Notes under the pieces: generated by a model
Database searches by the model: none
What the model was told of the DNA's origin: nothing
What the model saw: only the letters and a program-made list of their open reading frames with translations
Translations under genes and position numbers: made by a program
From: Nocardia sp. NRRL S-836
GTDB lineage: Bacteria > Actinomycetota > Actinomycetes > Mycobacteriales > Pseudonocardiaceae
Direction: 5' to 3'
Length of the DNA: 64,000 bases
Assembly (NCBI RefSeq): GCF_001279525.1
Contig: NZ_LGDY01000138.1
Location: forward strand, 62,001-126,000
Shown: positions 10,004-19,133 of the stretch, piece by piece
How positions within the stretch are numbered: position 1 is the first letter of the stretch
Layout: every line of letters starts with the position of its first letter

Positions 10004-10336
10004 ATGCTCCTCGTCGCCGCATCGGCCATGTCGTCCGCCACGGTCTCCGGAGCGGTGGGCGGGGGCATCACCTGGGGCCGGGTGGCGCGCGCGATCACCG
10101 TGGCCGGTTCCGGTGTCCACCTGCGGGTCACGGCCAGCCCGGTGGATCTGGAGGTCTGGTGGTACCGGTGCGACGACCGCGCGGTCGGTGGCGTGCCCGT
10201 GCTGTTTCGCGCCGGTGACCGCACGCGCCGCCGCATCGGTGGCGGCTTCCGCGCCGGCACGCGGTTTTGCCTCGCCGTCCGCGGTGCCGCGCCGGGTTCG
10301 TGGCACGGCATCGTCGACTGGAACGTCCACTCCTGA
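10004..10336 (+). CDS. Small, possibly secreted protein of unknown function
   Basis: A 110-residue protein with a short hydrophobic N-terminus (MLLVAASAMSSATVSGAVGG) that may be a weak signal sequence, then a beta-rich domain ending GSWHGIVDWNVHS. Two cysteines (WYRCDDR and GTRFCLAV) could form a disulfide. A TACATT box at 9990-9995 lies 8 nt before the ATG and there is no ribosome binding site, which suggests a leaderless transcript and supports the gene. A bidirectional terminator follows. I do not recognise the family. Confidence 0.6.
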   Translation: MLLVAASAMSSATVSGAVGGGITWGRVARAITVAGSGVHLRVTASPVDLEVWWYRCDDRAVGGVPVLFRAGDRTRRRIGGGFRAGTRFCLAVRGAAPGSWHGIVDWNVHS

Positions 10337-10351
10337 CACCGCCGCAACGGA

Positions 10352-10384
10352 AACGGGGCGCGTCCGAAGTGGACGCGCCCCGTT
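10352..10384. terminator. Bidirectional terminator between the 110-residue protein gene and gluD
   Basis: A perfect 14-bp GC-rich stem (10352-10365 and 10371-10384) with a 5-nt loop lies between two convergent genes, 16 nt from each stop codon. There is no clear T-run on the plus strand. It would serve the glu operon on the minus strand as well. Confidence 0.75.
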
Positions 10385-10399
10385 CCGGTCAGCCGGGCG

Positions 10400-11269
10400 T
10401 CAAGCCTGGTGGTCGTTCGCGACGACGACCAGCGCCGCCTTGTCGTCCTCCAGCGCGATCACCTTCTTGTTGCGGCGGTTGCGCTTCTCCAGGTAGTGCG
10501 CGAACCACGTCAGCAGCAGGCACAGTCCGATGTAGATGGCCGCGACCACGATCATCGTCGGGATCAGCGGACGCCCGAACTGCAGCTGACCACCGATCTG
10601 ACGGCCCCAGTACAGCAGCTCCTCGAACGTGATGAGGAAGCCGAGCGCGGTGTCCTTCAACAGCACGACGAGCTGGCTGATGATCGTCGGCAGCATCGCG
10701 CGCAACGCCTGCGGCAGCAGCACGAGCACCATCACCTGCGTCTTGCGCATGCCCAGCGCGTACGCGGCCTCGCTCTGCCCCCTGGGCAGCGAGTTGATGC
10801 CCGCGCGGAACACCTCGGCGAGCACCGACCCGTTGTACAGCATGAGGCTGAGCACGACGGAGGTGAAGGCGGTGAGCTTGATGCCCGTCGCCGGCAGGCC
10901 GTAGTAGAAGAAGAACATCATGATGACGAGCGGGATCGCGCGGAACAGCTCGACGATCACGGCGGCGGGAGCGCTGACCCACCGGTGGTCCGACAGCCGG
11001 GCCGCGGCGAAGACCGCGCCGAACGCGAGCGCCAGCACCGCGCCGACCGCGAAGGCGGCGAGCGTGCGGCCGAGCGACTCGACCAGCGAGATCTGGATCT
11101 GCTTGTACTCGATCCAGCTCCACTTGCGGCCCTCGAACTGCCCGGTGTCGACGAAGCGCCAGATCACGTAGCCGAGGAACGCGGCGATCGCGGCGACACC
11201 GACGACCGCGAGCAGCCGGTGCCGGACCCTGGCACGCGGGCCGGGGACGTCGAAGAGGACGGTGGTCAT
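10400..11269 (-). CDS. gluD: Glutamate-type ABC transporter permease
   Basis: An inner-membrane permease of the HisM/GlnP polar amino-acid family, 289 residues. It has an N-terminal transmembrane segment (residues about 18-40), several further helices, and the EAA-loop region SEAAYALGMRKTQVMVLVLLP that contacts the ATPase. I chose the ATG at 11269: it overlaps the gluC stop by 4 nt (ATGA) and gives MTTVLFDVPGPRARVRHR. A longer frame to 11353 would run into gluC. It is the last gene of gluABCD. Confidence 0.9.
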   Translation of the reverse strand: MTTVLFDVPGPRARVRHRLLAVVGVAAIAAFLGYVIWRFVDTGQFEGRKWSWIEYKQIQISLVESLGRTLAAFAVGAVLALAFGAVFAAARLSDHRWVSAPAAVIVELFRAIPLVIMMFFFYYGLPATGIKLTAFTSVVLSLMLYNGSVLAEVFRAGINSLPRGQSEAAYALGMRKTQVMVLVLLPQALRAMLPTIISQLVVLLKDTALGFLITFEELLYWGRQIGGQLQFGRPLIPTMIVVAAIYIGLCLLLTWFAHYLEKRNRRNKKVIALEDDKAALVVVANDHQA

Positions 11270-11913
11270 CGGGCCACGCTCCAGCGCTTTTCGAGAACCC
11301 GCTGCAGGAACGTCAGCGGCAGGACCAGCAGGACGAAGATGCCGGCGACCCACAGCATGCCGACCAGCGTGCTCTCACCGGCCTCCGACAGCGCGTCGCG
11401 GATGGCACCCGCCTCCCGGACCGAGAAGCCCGCCGCGACGGTGGTGTTCTTGAGCAGTGCGATGAACGTGCTCACCATCGGCGGGACGACCGACCGCATG
11501 GCCTGCGGCAGCACGATGCTGCCGATCATCTGGGTGAACGTGAGCCCGAGCGCCCTGGACGCCTCCGCCTGGCCGACCGGCACCGTGTTGATGCCCGACC
11601 GGACGACCTCGCAGACGAACGCCGACGTGTAGATCGACAGCGCCACGACCGCGGCGGTGAAGAACTCGAACTTGATGATCTCCAGGTACGGGTACGCGAA
11701 CACGAAGAACACGAACACCAGCGTCAGCGGCGTGTTGCGCACCACCGTGACGTACAGCGTGCCGACCCCGCGGAACACCGGGACGGGGCTGACGCGCAGC
11801 ATGGCCAGGAAGACACCGGCCAGCAGTGAGATCACCGCGGAGAACGCGAACAGCCGCAGCGTTTCCCCGAAGTGAGCCACGAAGAGGTCGAGATTGCGGG
11901 TGAGGACGCCCAT
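11266..11913 (-). CDS. gluC: Glutamate-type ABC transporter permease
   Basis: A 215-residue permease of the polar amino-acid ABC family with about five transmembrane helices. The EAA loop is EASRALGLTFTQMIGSIVLP, and RNTPLTLVFVFF is typical of the family. It is translationally coupled to gluD. It is separated from gluB by 78 nt that hold a stable hairpin, which may set the ratio of binding protein to permease. Confidence 0.9.
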   Translation of the reverse strand: MGVLTRNLDLFVAHFGETLRLFAFSAVISLLAGVFLAMLRVSPVPVFRGVGTLYVTVVRNTPLTLVFVFFVFAYPYLEIIKFEFFTAAVVALSIYTSAFVCEVVRSGINTVPVGQAEASRALGLTFTQMIGSIVLPQAMRSVVPPMVSTFIALLKNTTVAAGFSVREAGAIRDALSEAGESTLVGMLWVAGIFVLLVLPLTFLQRVLEKRWSVAR

Positions 11914-11947
11914 CGATTTCCTTGCCGTCGTCCGTCGTCAATGGAAC

Positions 11948-11980
11948 GGCCGGTGAACCCGCCGTGCGAGTTCACCGGCC
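11948..11980 (-). promoter_or_regulatory. Intercistronic hairpin between gluB and gluC
   Basis: A perfect 11-bp stem (11948-11958 and 11970-11980) with an 11-nt loop lies between the binding-protein gene and the permease genes, with no T-run after it. ABC operons often use such hairpins to protect the upstream mRNA and keep binding protein in excess. That role is inferred here from position only. Confidence 0.6.
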
Positions 11981-11991
11981 ACAAAGGAACG

Positions 11992-12888
11992 TCAGTACTT
12001 CTCGAGGGTCGGGTGCTTGCCCTCGGCGCCCGACTTGCCCAGCGTGTTCTTGTAGATGTCGTCCCACTTGCCGTTGGACAGCGACTTCTCGAGGACGTCG
12101 TTGATCTTGTCCCGGAGCGCCTTGTCGTCCTTGGCGAGACCGATGCCGTACTTCTCCGTGGAGAACGTCTTGCCGACGACCTTCAGCTTGTCCGGCTCGG
12201 CGGCCGCGTAGCCCTTGAGGATCGCGTCGTCGGTGCTGACCGCGTCGACCTCACCGTCGAGCAGCTTCGTCACGCACAGGGAGTAGTTCTGCAGCTCGAC
12301 GACGTTGGTGTCGGGCTGGACCAGCTTGTCCTCGCGCAGCTTCTTGGCCGGCGTCGAACCCGTGGCCGAGCAGACCTTCTTGTCCTTGATGCTGTCCGGC
12401 CCGGTGACGGCGGTGTTGTCCTTCTTCACCAGGAGGTCCTGGCCCGCGATGTAGTACGGGCCGGCGAAGGACACCTTCTCCTTGCGGGCGGCGGTGATCG
12501 AGTACGTGCCGACGTAGTAGTCGATGTCGCCGTTGATGATCGCCTGCTCGCGGGCGGCGGACTGGATCGTCTTGAACTGGATCTTCGACTCGGGGTCGAA
12601 GCCCAGCTGCGCCGCGATCAGCTTCGCCATGTCGACGTCGAAGCCGGTGTACTTGTTCGTCGTCGGGTCCTTGAAGCCCAGACCCGGCTGGTCCTCCTTG
12701 ACGCCGACCACGAGCGAGCCACGCGACTTGATCTTGTCGAACGTCGGCGAGCCCTCGACCTTGACGTCCTTGGCCACCTCGAAGACGCCGGCGGGCGCCG
12801 CCGTGTCGGTCGGGCTGCCTTCCTTGCCACACGCGGTCAGGGCGAGGCCGCCCACCAGCAGTACCGCCGTAAGGGCGCGAACCCTCAT
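11992..12888 (-). CDS. gluB: Glutamate-type ABC transporter substrate-binding lipoprotein
   Basis: A 298-residue extracytoplasmic binding protein (SBP_bac_3 family). Its signal peptide ends in the lipobox LTAC (MRVRALTAVLLVGGLALTAC), so it is a lipoprotein anchored outside the membrane. The mature part has the typical SRGSLVVGVKEDQPGLGF, TGFDVDMAKLIAAQLG and SFAGPYYIAGQDLLV. Context with gluA, C and D and a gluRK-like pair supports glutamate or aspartate as ligand. Specificity is inferred from family and synteny, not from binding residues. Confidence 0.92.
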   Translation of the reverse strand: MRVRALTAVLLVGGLALTACGKEGSPTDTAAPAGVFEVAKDVKVEGSPTFDKIKSRGSLVVGVKEDQPGLGFKDPTTNKYTGFDVDMAKLIAAQLGFDPESKIQFKTIQSAAREQAIINGDIDYYVGTYSITAARKEKVSFAGPYYIAGQDLLVKKDNTAVTGPDSIKDKKVCSATGSTPAKKLREDKLVQPDTNVVELQNYSLCVTKLLDGEVDAVSTDDAILKGYAAAEPDKLKVVGKTFSTEKYGIGLAKDDKALRDKINDVLEKSLSNGKWDDIYKNTLGKSGAEGKHPTLEKY

Positions 12889-12928
12889 CGTCCTTCTCCT
12901 GCCATTCGTTCGAAAAGTGAGCTGACTT

Positions 12929-13681
12929 CTAGTGAGTCAGGATCTTGCCAAGGAAGTCCTTCGCGCGGTTGGACTTCGGGGCCGAGAAGAACTCTTCCGG
13001 CGTGGAATCCTCGACGACCTCACCGTCGGACATGAAGACCACCCGGTCCGCGGCCTTGCGGGCGAAGCCCATCTCGTGGGTGACGACCAGCATCGTCATG
13101 CCGTCCTTCGCGAGGCCGGTCATGACGTCGAGCACCTCCTGGACCATCTCGGGGTCCAAAGCGGAGGTCGGCTCGTCGAACAGCATGACCTTGGGCTTCA
13201 TCGCGAGGGCGCGGGCGATCGCCGCGCGCTGCTGCTGGCCACCGGAGAGCTGCGCGGGGAACTTGTCGGCCTGGTTGGCGATGCCGACGCGCTCCAGCAG
13301 CTCCATCGCGGTCCTGCGCGCCTCGGAGGCCGGCGTCTTGCGCACCTTCACCGGCGCGAGCATCACGTTCTCGACGATGGTCTTGTGCGCGAAGAGGTTG
13401 AAGGACTGGAACACCATGCCGACGTCGGCACGCAGGCGAGCCAGTTCCTTGCCCTCCGCGGGAAGCGGCTGGCCGTCCACCTCGATGACACCGGAGTCGA
13501 TCGGTTCGAGGCGGTTGATGGTCCTGCACAGGGTCGACTTGCCGGAACCCGACGGCCCGAGCACGACCACGACCTGCCCCTTCGGCACCTCCAGTTGCAC
13601 GTTCTTGAGCACGTGCAACGGGCCGAAGAACTTGTCCACACCCGCCACACGAATCATCGGCGGGGCAGAGGCGGCAGTCAT
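12929..13681 (-). CDS. gluA: Glutamate-type ABC transporter ATP-binding protein
   Basis: A 250-residue ATPase that powers uptake through GluCD. Walker A is GPSGSGKST, the ABC signature [15 protein letters not shown], Walker [13 protein letters not shown] and the switch His is in [10 protein letters not shown] chose the ATG at 13681, with GGAGG 5 nt upstream, giving [20 protein letters not shown]; longer frames to 13759 lack a binding site. It is the first gene of gluABCD and is divergent from the response regulator at 13817. Confidence 0.93.
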   Translation of the reverse strand: MTAASAPPMIRVAGVDKFFGPLHVLKNVQLEVPKGQVVVVLGPSGSGKSTLCRTINRLEPIDSGVIEVDGQPLPAEGKELARLRADVGMVFQSFNLFAHKTIVENVMLAPVKVRKTPASEARRTAMELLERVGIANQADKFPAQLSGGQQQRAAIARALAMKPKVMLFDEPTSALDPEMVQEVLDVMTGLAKDGMTMLVVTHEMGFARKAADRVVFMSDGEVVEDSTPEEFFSAPKSNRAKDFLGKILTH

Positions 13682-13710
13682 CCAGTCCTCCATGAGGGGT
13701 CGTCGGCGTT

Positions 13711-13732
13711 GGCGGAAACCTAGGTGTCCGCC
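13711..13732. promoter_or_regulatory. Imperfect dyad in the gluA / response-regulator intergenic region
   Basis: A 22-bp near-palindrome: GGCGGA (13711-13716) pairs with TCCGCC (13727-13732) around a central CCTAGG, 10 of 11 positions symmetric. It lies 30 nt upstream of the gluA start, in the 135-bp region shared with the divergent two-component genes. It is a candidate operator for the adjacent response regulator; no binding consensus is known to me to test it against. Confidence 0.35.
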
Positions 13733-13816
13733 ACCACACCAGTCCAGGACATTGAGCAAGACTTAGGGTCTCAACTCTGTCACAGGCGGAGATCGGTTGC
13801 CCGGGAGGTAGCGAAA

Positions 13817-14491
13817 GTGCGCGTGCTGCTGGTCGAAGACGACGACCGGGTCGCGGAGGCGCTGGTCCCCGCCCTGACCAGGCGCGGTTTCCACGTGGAC
13901 CGGCAGGCCACCGGGCGCGGCACGCTCGACCGGCTGGCGGGCGTCGACGTGGTGCTGCTCGACCTCGGACTGCCCGACATGGACGGTGTCACGCTGTGCC
14001 GCGCCATCAGGGCGGCCTCCGACGTGGCCATCATCGTGGTGTCCGCCCGCGGTGAGATCGACGACCGGATCCTCGGCCTGCACGCCGGAGCCGACGACTA
14101 CCTGGTCAAGCCCTACGACGTGGGGGAGCTGGTGGCGCGGGTGCACGCGGTGCGGCGGCGGCGTGGCGCCGACCCGGTCGCGCCCGGCTCGTCGTCGACG
14201 GAGGTGTTCGAGACCGGGGACGTGCGGGTCGACCTGGGCCGCCACGAGGTCACCGTCGCGGGTGAATCCGTGGCTCTCTCGCGCAAGGAGTTCCAGGTGC
14301 TCGCGCTCGTGATGGCGGCCGGTGGCGCGGTGTGCACGCGGGAGCGGATCCTCGCGGAGGTGTGGGGACGGACCTGGTCCGGTGCGAACCGGACGCTGGA
14401 CGTGCACGTGGCGACGCTGCGCACCAAGCTGGGCCGGCCCTCGTTGCTCGAGACCGTGCGCGGCGTCGGGTACCGGCTGGGTCAGGCGTGA
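13817..14491 (+). CDS. gluR: OmpR/PhoB-type response regulator, GluR-like
   Basis: A 224-residue response regulator. Receiver: MRVLLVEDDDRVAEALVPAL, phosphoacceptor in VVLLDLGLPDMDG, Lys in YLVKPYDVGELVARV. The C-terminal winged helix includes LSRKEFQVLALVMAAGG and RTLDVHVATLRTKLG. I chose the GTG at 13817, with GGGAGG 8 nt upstream; an earlier ATG at 13724 adds a non-conserved 31 residues. It is divergent from gluABCD and followed by a histidine kinase, the arrangement described for GluR-GluK in Streptomyces coelicolor. The name is assigned by synteny. Confidence 0.85.
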   Translation: MRVLLVEDDDRVAEALVPALTRRGFHVDRQATGRGTLDRLAGVDVVLLDLGLPDMDGVTLCRAIRAASDVAIIVVSARGEIDDRILGLHAGADDYLVKPYDVGELVARVHAVRRRRGADPVAPGSSSTEVFETGDVRVDLGRHEVTVAGESVALSRKEFQVLALVMAAGGAVCTRERILAEVWGRTWSGANRTLDVHVATLRTKLGRPSLLETVRGVGYRLGQA

Positions 14492-14546
14492 GTCCGGCGT
14501 GCCCCGCCTTCCGCTACCGGGCCCCGGTGCGGTTGGGTGACTTTCC

Positions 14547-15932
14547 GTGAGGTCTCGACTGCTGGGCGTCGTGCTCGCCCTGATCGTGCTGGTGCTCGTC
14601 GGCCTGGGCGTGCCGCTGGGCCGTGGAGTCGCGGCGGCAGAGCAACAGGAGATGTTCCTCGACCGGCTGACCGACACCAGCCGGTTCGCCTCGCTCGCGC
14701 AGCGGCCGCTGATCGACGACCGGCCGCACCTGATGCTGGCCGAGCTGCAGCGCTACGACGACATCTACGGCATCGGCGTCGCGGTCGTCGCCCGTGACGC
14801 GCCGACGGTGCCGTTGGTGGCGTCACGCCACGACCTCGCGCTCGGAGACCCCGCGGTGCAGGAGCTGATCGGCAAGGCGCTGGCGGGACGGCTGCCGGTC
14901 GCGCCGCCGTTGTTCATGCCGTGGAGTGACACCCAGGTGGTGCTGGCCGAACCGGTGCTGGTCGACGGCGAGGTGCGCGGCGCGGTGATCACGTTCTCAC
15001 CGACGTCGAAGACCCGCTTCGAGGTCCTGGCCTGGTGGGGCCTGCTGCTCGCGGCGAGCCTGCTCGTGCTGGCGCTCGCGGTGCTGCTGGCACTGCCGGT
15101 GGTCCGCTGGACGCTGCGCCCGGTGCAGGCGCTCGACGACGCGACCGGCAAGCTGCTCGCCGCCGTGGTGTCGGGCCGGCCGGTGCCGCCGGTGGGCGCC
15201 GAGAGCGGCCCGCCGGAGCTGCGCCAGCTCAGCCGGTCGTTCGACCAGATGGCCGCGAACGTCGGCGACGTGCTCGCCGCCCAGCGCGCGTTCGTCGCCG
15301 ACGCCTCGCACCAGCTGCGCAACCCGTTGACCGCGTTGAAGCTGCGACTGTCCAACCTGGAGGGACACGTCGACGCCGACGCCGAGGTGCACCAGGTCGA
15401 GGCGCTGAGCGAGACCGACCGGCTGAACCGGATCCTCGACGAGCTGCTCGCGATGGCCCGCGCCGAGTCCAGCTCCGTGGACCCGGTGCCGGTCGACGTC
15501 GACCGGTCCGTCGCCGCCCGGCTCTCCGCGTGGCAGGCCGCCGCGGCCGCGAAGGAGGTGCACCTCGTGCTCGACGGCGAACGCGTCGGCATGGCACTGG
15601 CCCCGCCGCGCGGCGTCGAGACGGTGCTGGACGCGTTGCTCGACAACGCCCTCAAGTTCACGCCCGAGGGCACGCTCGTCATCGTCGACGTCCGCAAGGC
15701 CGGCGACCTCGTGCGCCTGTCGGTCGCCGACCACGGCCCCGGCCTGCAACCCGACGAGCTCGACCGCGCCACCGACCGGTTCTGGCGCAGCCCCGCCCAC
15801 CAGAACGTCCCCGGCTCCGGCCTCGGCCTGTCGATCGTGCGGCTGGTGGTCGAACGCGTCGGCGGCGCCGTCCGCCTGGAGTCGCCGGACGACGGCGGGC
15901 TCAAGGTCGTGATCGAGCTACCGGCGGTCTGA
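14547..15932 (+). CDS. gluK: Sensor histidine kinase, GluK-like
   Basis: A 461-residue membrane kinase. A transmembrane helix lies at about residues 5-25 and a second at about 160-185, enclosing an extracytoplasmic sensor region of about 130 residues. HAMP-like linker and H-box (DASHQLRNPLTALKLRLSN) follow, with N-box DALLDNALKFTPEG, then SVADHGPGL and GSGLGLSIVRLVVERVGG in the ATPase domain. GTG start, 55 nt after the response regulator. By synteny it should sense extracellular glutamate; the nearby TAXI lipoprotein raises the possibility of an accessory sensor. Confidence 0.88.
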   Translation: MRSRLLGVVLALIVLVLVGLGVPLGRGVAAAEQQEMFLDRLTDTSRFASLAQRPLIDDRPHLMLAELQRYDDIYGIGVAVVARDAPTVPLVASRHDLALGDPAVQELIGKALAGRLPVAPPLFMPWSDTQVVLAEPVLVDGEVRGAVITFSPTSKTRFEVLAWWGLLLAASLLVLALAVLLALPVVRWTLRPVQALDDATGKLLAAVVSGRPVPPVGAESGPPELRQLSRSFDQMAANVGDVLAAQRAFVADASHQLRNPLTALKLRLSNLEGHVDADAEVHQVEALSETDRLNRILDELLAMARAESSSVDPVPVDVDRSVAARLSAWQAAAAAKEVHLVLDGERVGMALAPPRGVETVLDALLDNALKFTPEGTLVIVDVRKAGDLVRLSVADHGPGLQPDELDRATDRFWRSPAHQNVPGSGLGLSIVRLVVERVGGAVRLESPDDGGLKVVIELPAV

Positions 15933-16021
15933 CGGCTCGGTGGCTGATGCGCCTGCTCGGCCGGCCGGTCGCGTTCGGCCAAGTGCCGGTCCGGGCCGCG
16001 ATGAACTGCGAGCGTGCGGGC

Positions 16022-16936
16022 TCAGACCTTGAAGTCGCGGTAGTACCGCACAGCGCCGGGGTGCAGGAGCACCGGCGAGGTCTCGATCGCCGACCGCTGC
16101 TCTATCGTCCGCGCCGCCGAATGCGCCTTCACCAGGTCCGGCTGCGCCTCGAAGAGCTGCCGGACGAGCGCCTCGGCCACGTCGTCGGGCATGGAGTCGG
16201 TGACGAGCAGGAAGTTGCGCACCACCAGCGTGATCACCGGGCCGGACGGCAGGTTGTAGATGGAGGCGGGCAGGGTCGCCGACCCGTAGGTGGGGTACTG
16301 CTCGCGGAACGGCGGCAGCACGTCCCTCAGGTCGAGCATCCGCACCCGCAGGTCCCTGGTCAGCCGCGTGATGCTGCCCGTGGGCAGGCCGCCGGACCAG
16401 AAGAACGCGTCGAGCCGGCCCTCGCGCATCGCCTGCGCCGAGTCGTCCAGCCCGAGGTTCACCTGCTGCGGCGTCACGTTCGTGGCCTTCAGCAGGCTGC
16501 TCGCGATGATCTCGACGCCGGACTCCCTGGCGCCGATCGACACCCGCAGCCCCGACAGGTCGGCGAACTTCGTCACTGGCAGGTCGGCGCGCACGATGAC
16601 CTGCAGGTAGTCGTCGTGCATCCGGGCCAGTGCCCGCAGCTTCGACCCGCCGGGAACGCCCTCGATCGCGTCGGCCTGCGAGAACCCGACCTGGGCCTGG
16701 TTGTTGACCAGCCGCAGGACGTTGTCCTTCGACCCGTTGGTCACCACGACCTGGGGCCGCGCGATGCCGAGCCGGCCGCTCCACGCGTCGGCCAGGCCGT
16801 TGCCCAGGGAGTAGTAGACGCCGCCCTGGGGACCGGTCGCCATCGTGATCTTGACGTCCTCGAGCGTGCTGCCGCAGCCCGTCAGGACCGTTGCGGCGGC
16901 CAGCAGGCTCACGGCGGCATGCACTCGTCCCAGCAC
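16022..16936 (-). CDS. TAXI-family TRAP-type solute-binding lipoprotein
   Basis: A 304-residue periplasmic-type binding protein with signal peptide and lipobox LTGC (AAVSLLAAATVLTGC). The TAXI hallmarks are TMATGPQGGVYYSLGNGLAD near the N-terminus and QVGFSQADAI, VRADLPVTKFADLSGLRVS and DAFFWSGGLP further on. No TRAP membrane subunits are visible nearby, so it is an orphan binding protein. It converges on the histidine-kinase gene. The start is uncertain: GTG at 16936 or 16924. A much longer open frame to 18643 runs antisense through miaB and is not real. Confidence 0.85.
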   Translation of the reverse strand: MLGRVHAAVSLLAAATVLTGCGSTLEDVKITMATGPQGGVYYSLGNGLADAWSGRLGIARPQVVVTNGSKDNVLRLVNNQAQVGFSQADAIEGVPGGSKLRALARMHDDYLQVIVRADLPVTKFADLSGLRVSIGARESGVEIIASSLLKATNVTPQQVNLGLDDSAQAMREGRLDAFFWSGGLPTGSITRLTRDLRVRMLDLRDVLPPFREQYPTYGSATLPASIYNLPSGPVITLVVRNFLLVTDSMPDDVAEALVRQLFEAQPDLVKAHSAARTIEQRSAIETSPVLLHPGAVRYYRDFKV

Positions 16937-17107
16937 CTGCGCATCGTGCCACGGCGACGTCGCGCGCCTGCACCCGACGAAAGGTTGGTCGCCGTGCCAC
17001 GTGGTGACCGGTGGGCGGGAGGGTAGTGCCTGGTCAGGGCGGCACTCGGGCCGGCTGACCGCACACCGCCTAAGAGAGGCCACTGACCAGGGTTTATCGT
17101 GGTGGAC

Positions 17108-18589
17108 GTGAGCACGGTGCAGGTTCAGAAGACTTTCCAGATACGCACGTTCGGGTGTCAGATGAACGTGCACGACTCGGAGCGGCTCGCCGGTCTGCTG
17201 GAGGACGCCGGGTACGAGCGCGCCGCCGACGACGAGCAGGCCGACGTCGTCGTCTTCAACACCTGCGCCGTCCGCGAGAACGCCGACAACAAGCTCTACG
17301 GCACCCTCGGTCACCTCGCGCCGCAGAAGGCCGCGAAGCCCGGCATGCAGATCGCCGTCGGCGGCTGCCTGGCGCAGAAGGACCGCAGCGAGATCGTCCG
17401 GCGCGCGCCGTGGGTGGACGTCGTGTTCGGCACGCACAACATCGGCTCGCTGCCGGTGCTGCTCGAACGCGCCCGCCACAACTCCGAGGCGCAGGTCGAG
17501 ATCCTCGACGCGCTGGAGACGTTCCCGTCGGCGCTGCCCGCGAGCCGCGACTCGGCCTACTCCGGCTGGGTGTCGATCTCCGTGGGCTGCAACAACACCT
17601 GCACCTTCTGCATCGTGCCCTCGTTGCGCGGCAAGGAGAAGGACCGCAGGCCCGGCGACGTGCTCGCCGAGGTCCAGACGCTCGTCGACGAGGGCGTGCT
17701 GGAGGTGACGCTGCTCGGCCAGAACGTCAACTCCTACGGTGCCGAGTTCGGCGACCGGCTCGCGTTCGGCAAGCTGCTGCGCGCCTGCGGCGGGATCGAC
17801 GGCCTCGAACGGGTCCGCTTCACCTCGCCGCACCCGAAGGACTTCACCGACGACGTCATCGCCGCCATGGCCGAGACGCCGAACGTGTGCCACCAGCTGC
17901 ACATGCCGCTGCAGTCCGGTTCGGACCGGGTGCTCAAGGCGATGCGCCGCTCGTACCGCACCGAGAAGTACCTCGGCATCATCGAGAAGGTCCGCGCCGC
18001 CATGCCGGACGCCGCGATCACCACCGACATCATCGTGGGCTTCCCCGGCGAGACCGAGGAGGACTTCCAGGGCACCCTCGACGTGGTGCGCCAGGCCCGG
18101 TTCTCCTCCGCGTTCACGTTCCAGTACTCCAAGCGCCCCGGCACCCCGGCCGCCGAGCTGCCCGACCAGCTGCCTAAGGCCGTCGTGCAGGATCGGTTCG
18201 ACCGCCTCGTCGCGCTGCAGAACGAGATCACCCACTCGCTGAACCAGGAGCAGCTGGGGCGCACCGTCGAGGTCCTCGTCGCCACCGGCGAGGGCAAGCG
18301 CGACGCCGAGACCCACCGCATGAGCGGCCGCGCCCGTGACGGCCGGCTCGTGCACTTCACGCCCGGCACCACCGCCCCGCGCCCCGGCGACGTCGTCGAG
18401 ACCGTCGTCACCTACGCGGCCCCGCACTACCTCGTGGCCGACGGCGAGCCGCTGACGTGGCGGCGCACGAAGGCCGGTGACCGCTCCGAGGCGGGCCTCA
18501 AGCCCAAGACGCAGGGCGTCGGCCTCGGCCTGCCGTCCTTCGGCAAGCCGGCGCCGCTCCCCGCCGTCTCGGGATGTGCTGCCCGGTGA
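17108..18589 (+). CDS. miaB: tRNA-2-methylthio-N6-dimethylallyladenosine synthase
   Basis: A radical-SAM methylthiotransferase that adds the 2-methylthio group to i6A37 of tRNA, acting after MiaA. The N-terminal UPF0004 domain has cysteines in [16 protein letters not shown] and VGGCLAQ; the radical SAM cluster motif is [10 protein letters not shown]-terminal TRAM domain follows. I prefer GTG at 17108 because a TATCGT box (17095-17100) lies 7 nt upstream, indicating a leaderless transcript; GTGs at 17099 and 17102 are alternatives. The protein has 493 residues. Its stop overlaps the next gene (GTGA). Confidence 0.93.
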   Translation: MSTVQVQKTFQIRTFGCQMNVHDSERLAGLLEDAGYERAADDEQADVVVFNTCAVRENADNKLYGTLGHLAPQKAAKPGMQIAVGGCLAQKDRSEIVRRAPWVDVVFGTHNIGSLPVLLERARHNSEAQVEILDALETFPSALPASRDSAYSGWVSISVGCNNTCTFCIVPSLRGKEKDRRPGDVLAEVQTLVDEGVLEVTLLGQNVNSYGAEFGDRLAFGKLLRACGGIDGLERVRFTSPHPKDFTDDVIAAMAETPNVCHQLHMPLQSGSDRVLKAMRRSYRTEKYLGIIEKVRAAMPDAAITTDIIVGFPGETEEDFQGTLDVVRQARFSSAFTFQYSKRPGTPAAELPDQLPKAVVQDRFDRLVALQNEITHSLNQEQLGRTVEVLVATGEGKRDAETHRMSGRARDGRLVHFTPGTTAPRPGDVVETVVTYAAPHYLVADGEPLTWRRTKAGDRSEAGLKPKTQGVGLGLPSFGKPAPLPAVSGCAAR

Positions 18590-19053
18590 GCGACGAGGAG
18601 TACCTCCGCAGGGAGATCGACGAGGTGGAGCGCACCGCCGCACGCCGCATCGACCCCGGCACCGGCGCGCTGACGATCTCCATCGCGGTGCTCGCGCTGC
18701 TCGTCTCGCTGGTCCTGCCGTGGATCGGCGGGCACACCGGGCTGCAGGTCGTGCTCGGCGAGTCCACGACGTTCCTGCCGCGCCTGTTCGCGTTCCTGGC
18801 CTTCGGCGTCGGCGTGGTCGGCTCCGGCCTCACGCTCGCGGTGCGCCGCTGGGCGCTGGCGTGGGTGTGCTCGCTGGGCCTGTTCGCCGCGACCGTCACC
18901 GGCGTGCTGTCGATCTGGACCCAGCAGACCACCACCAGCAACAAGACGATCGGCCCCGGCCCCGGCATCGGCCTGACCATCGCGGTGCTGGCCGTGGTGG
19001 TGCTGCTGGTCAAGTGGCTGCGGATAGCCGCTTCCCGCCCGCCGCAGCTCTGA
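18586..19053 (+). CDS. Small conserved membrane protein (Rv2732c-like)
   Basis: A 155-residue protein with a charged N-terminus ([21 protein letters not shown]) and four predicted transmembrane helices (roughly residues 24-46, 60-82, 88-110 and 126-148). GTG at 18586 overlaps the miaB stop by 4 nt and fits the conserved start better than the ATG at 18574. Mycobacteria keep a membrane protein at the same place next to miaB (Rv2732c). Function unknown. Confidence 0.8.
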   Translation: MSDEEYLRREIDEVERTAARRIDPGTGALTISIAVLALLVSLVLPWIGGHTGLQVVLGESTTFLPRLFAFLAFGVGVVGSGLTLAVRRWALAWVCSLGLFAATVTGVLSIWTQQTTTSNKTIGPGPGIGLTIAVLAVVVLLVKWLRIAASRPPQL

Positions 19054-19083
19054 CCGACGGCCGGCGATTCATCCCTGAACGGC

Positions 19084-19120
19084 CTGAGGGGCCCCTCCGC
19101 ACGTGGAGTGGGCCCCTCAG
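19084..19120. terminator. Bidirectional terminator
   Basis: An 11-bp perfect stem (19084-19094 and 19110-19120) extended by an inner CTCC/GGAG pairing lies between the convergent membrane-protein gene (ends 19053) and the DUF349 gene (ends 19134). Confidence 0.8.
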
Positions 19121-19133
19121 TCGTCAGACCTGA

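Noticed and set aside
16937..18643. A long minus-strand open frame joining the TAXI gene to a further 570 codons
   Set aside because: It runs antisense through miaB, whose protein is unmistakable. Only the part from about 16936 downwards has family similarity, a signal peptide and a lipobox.
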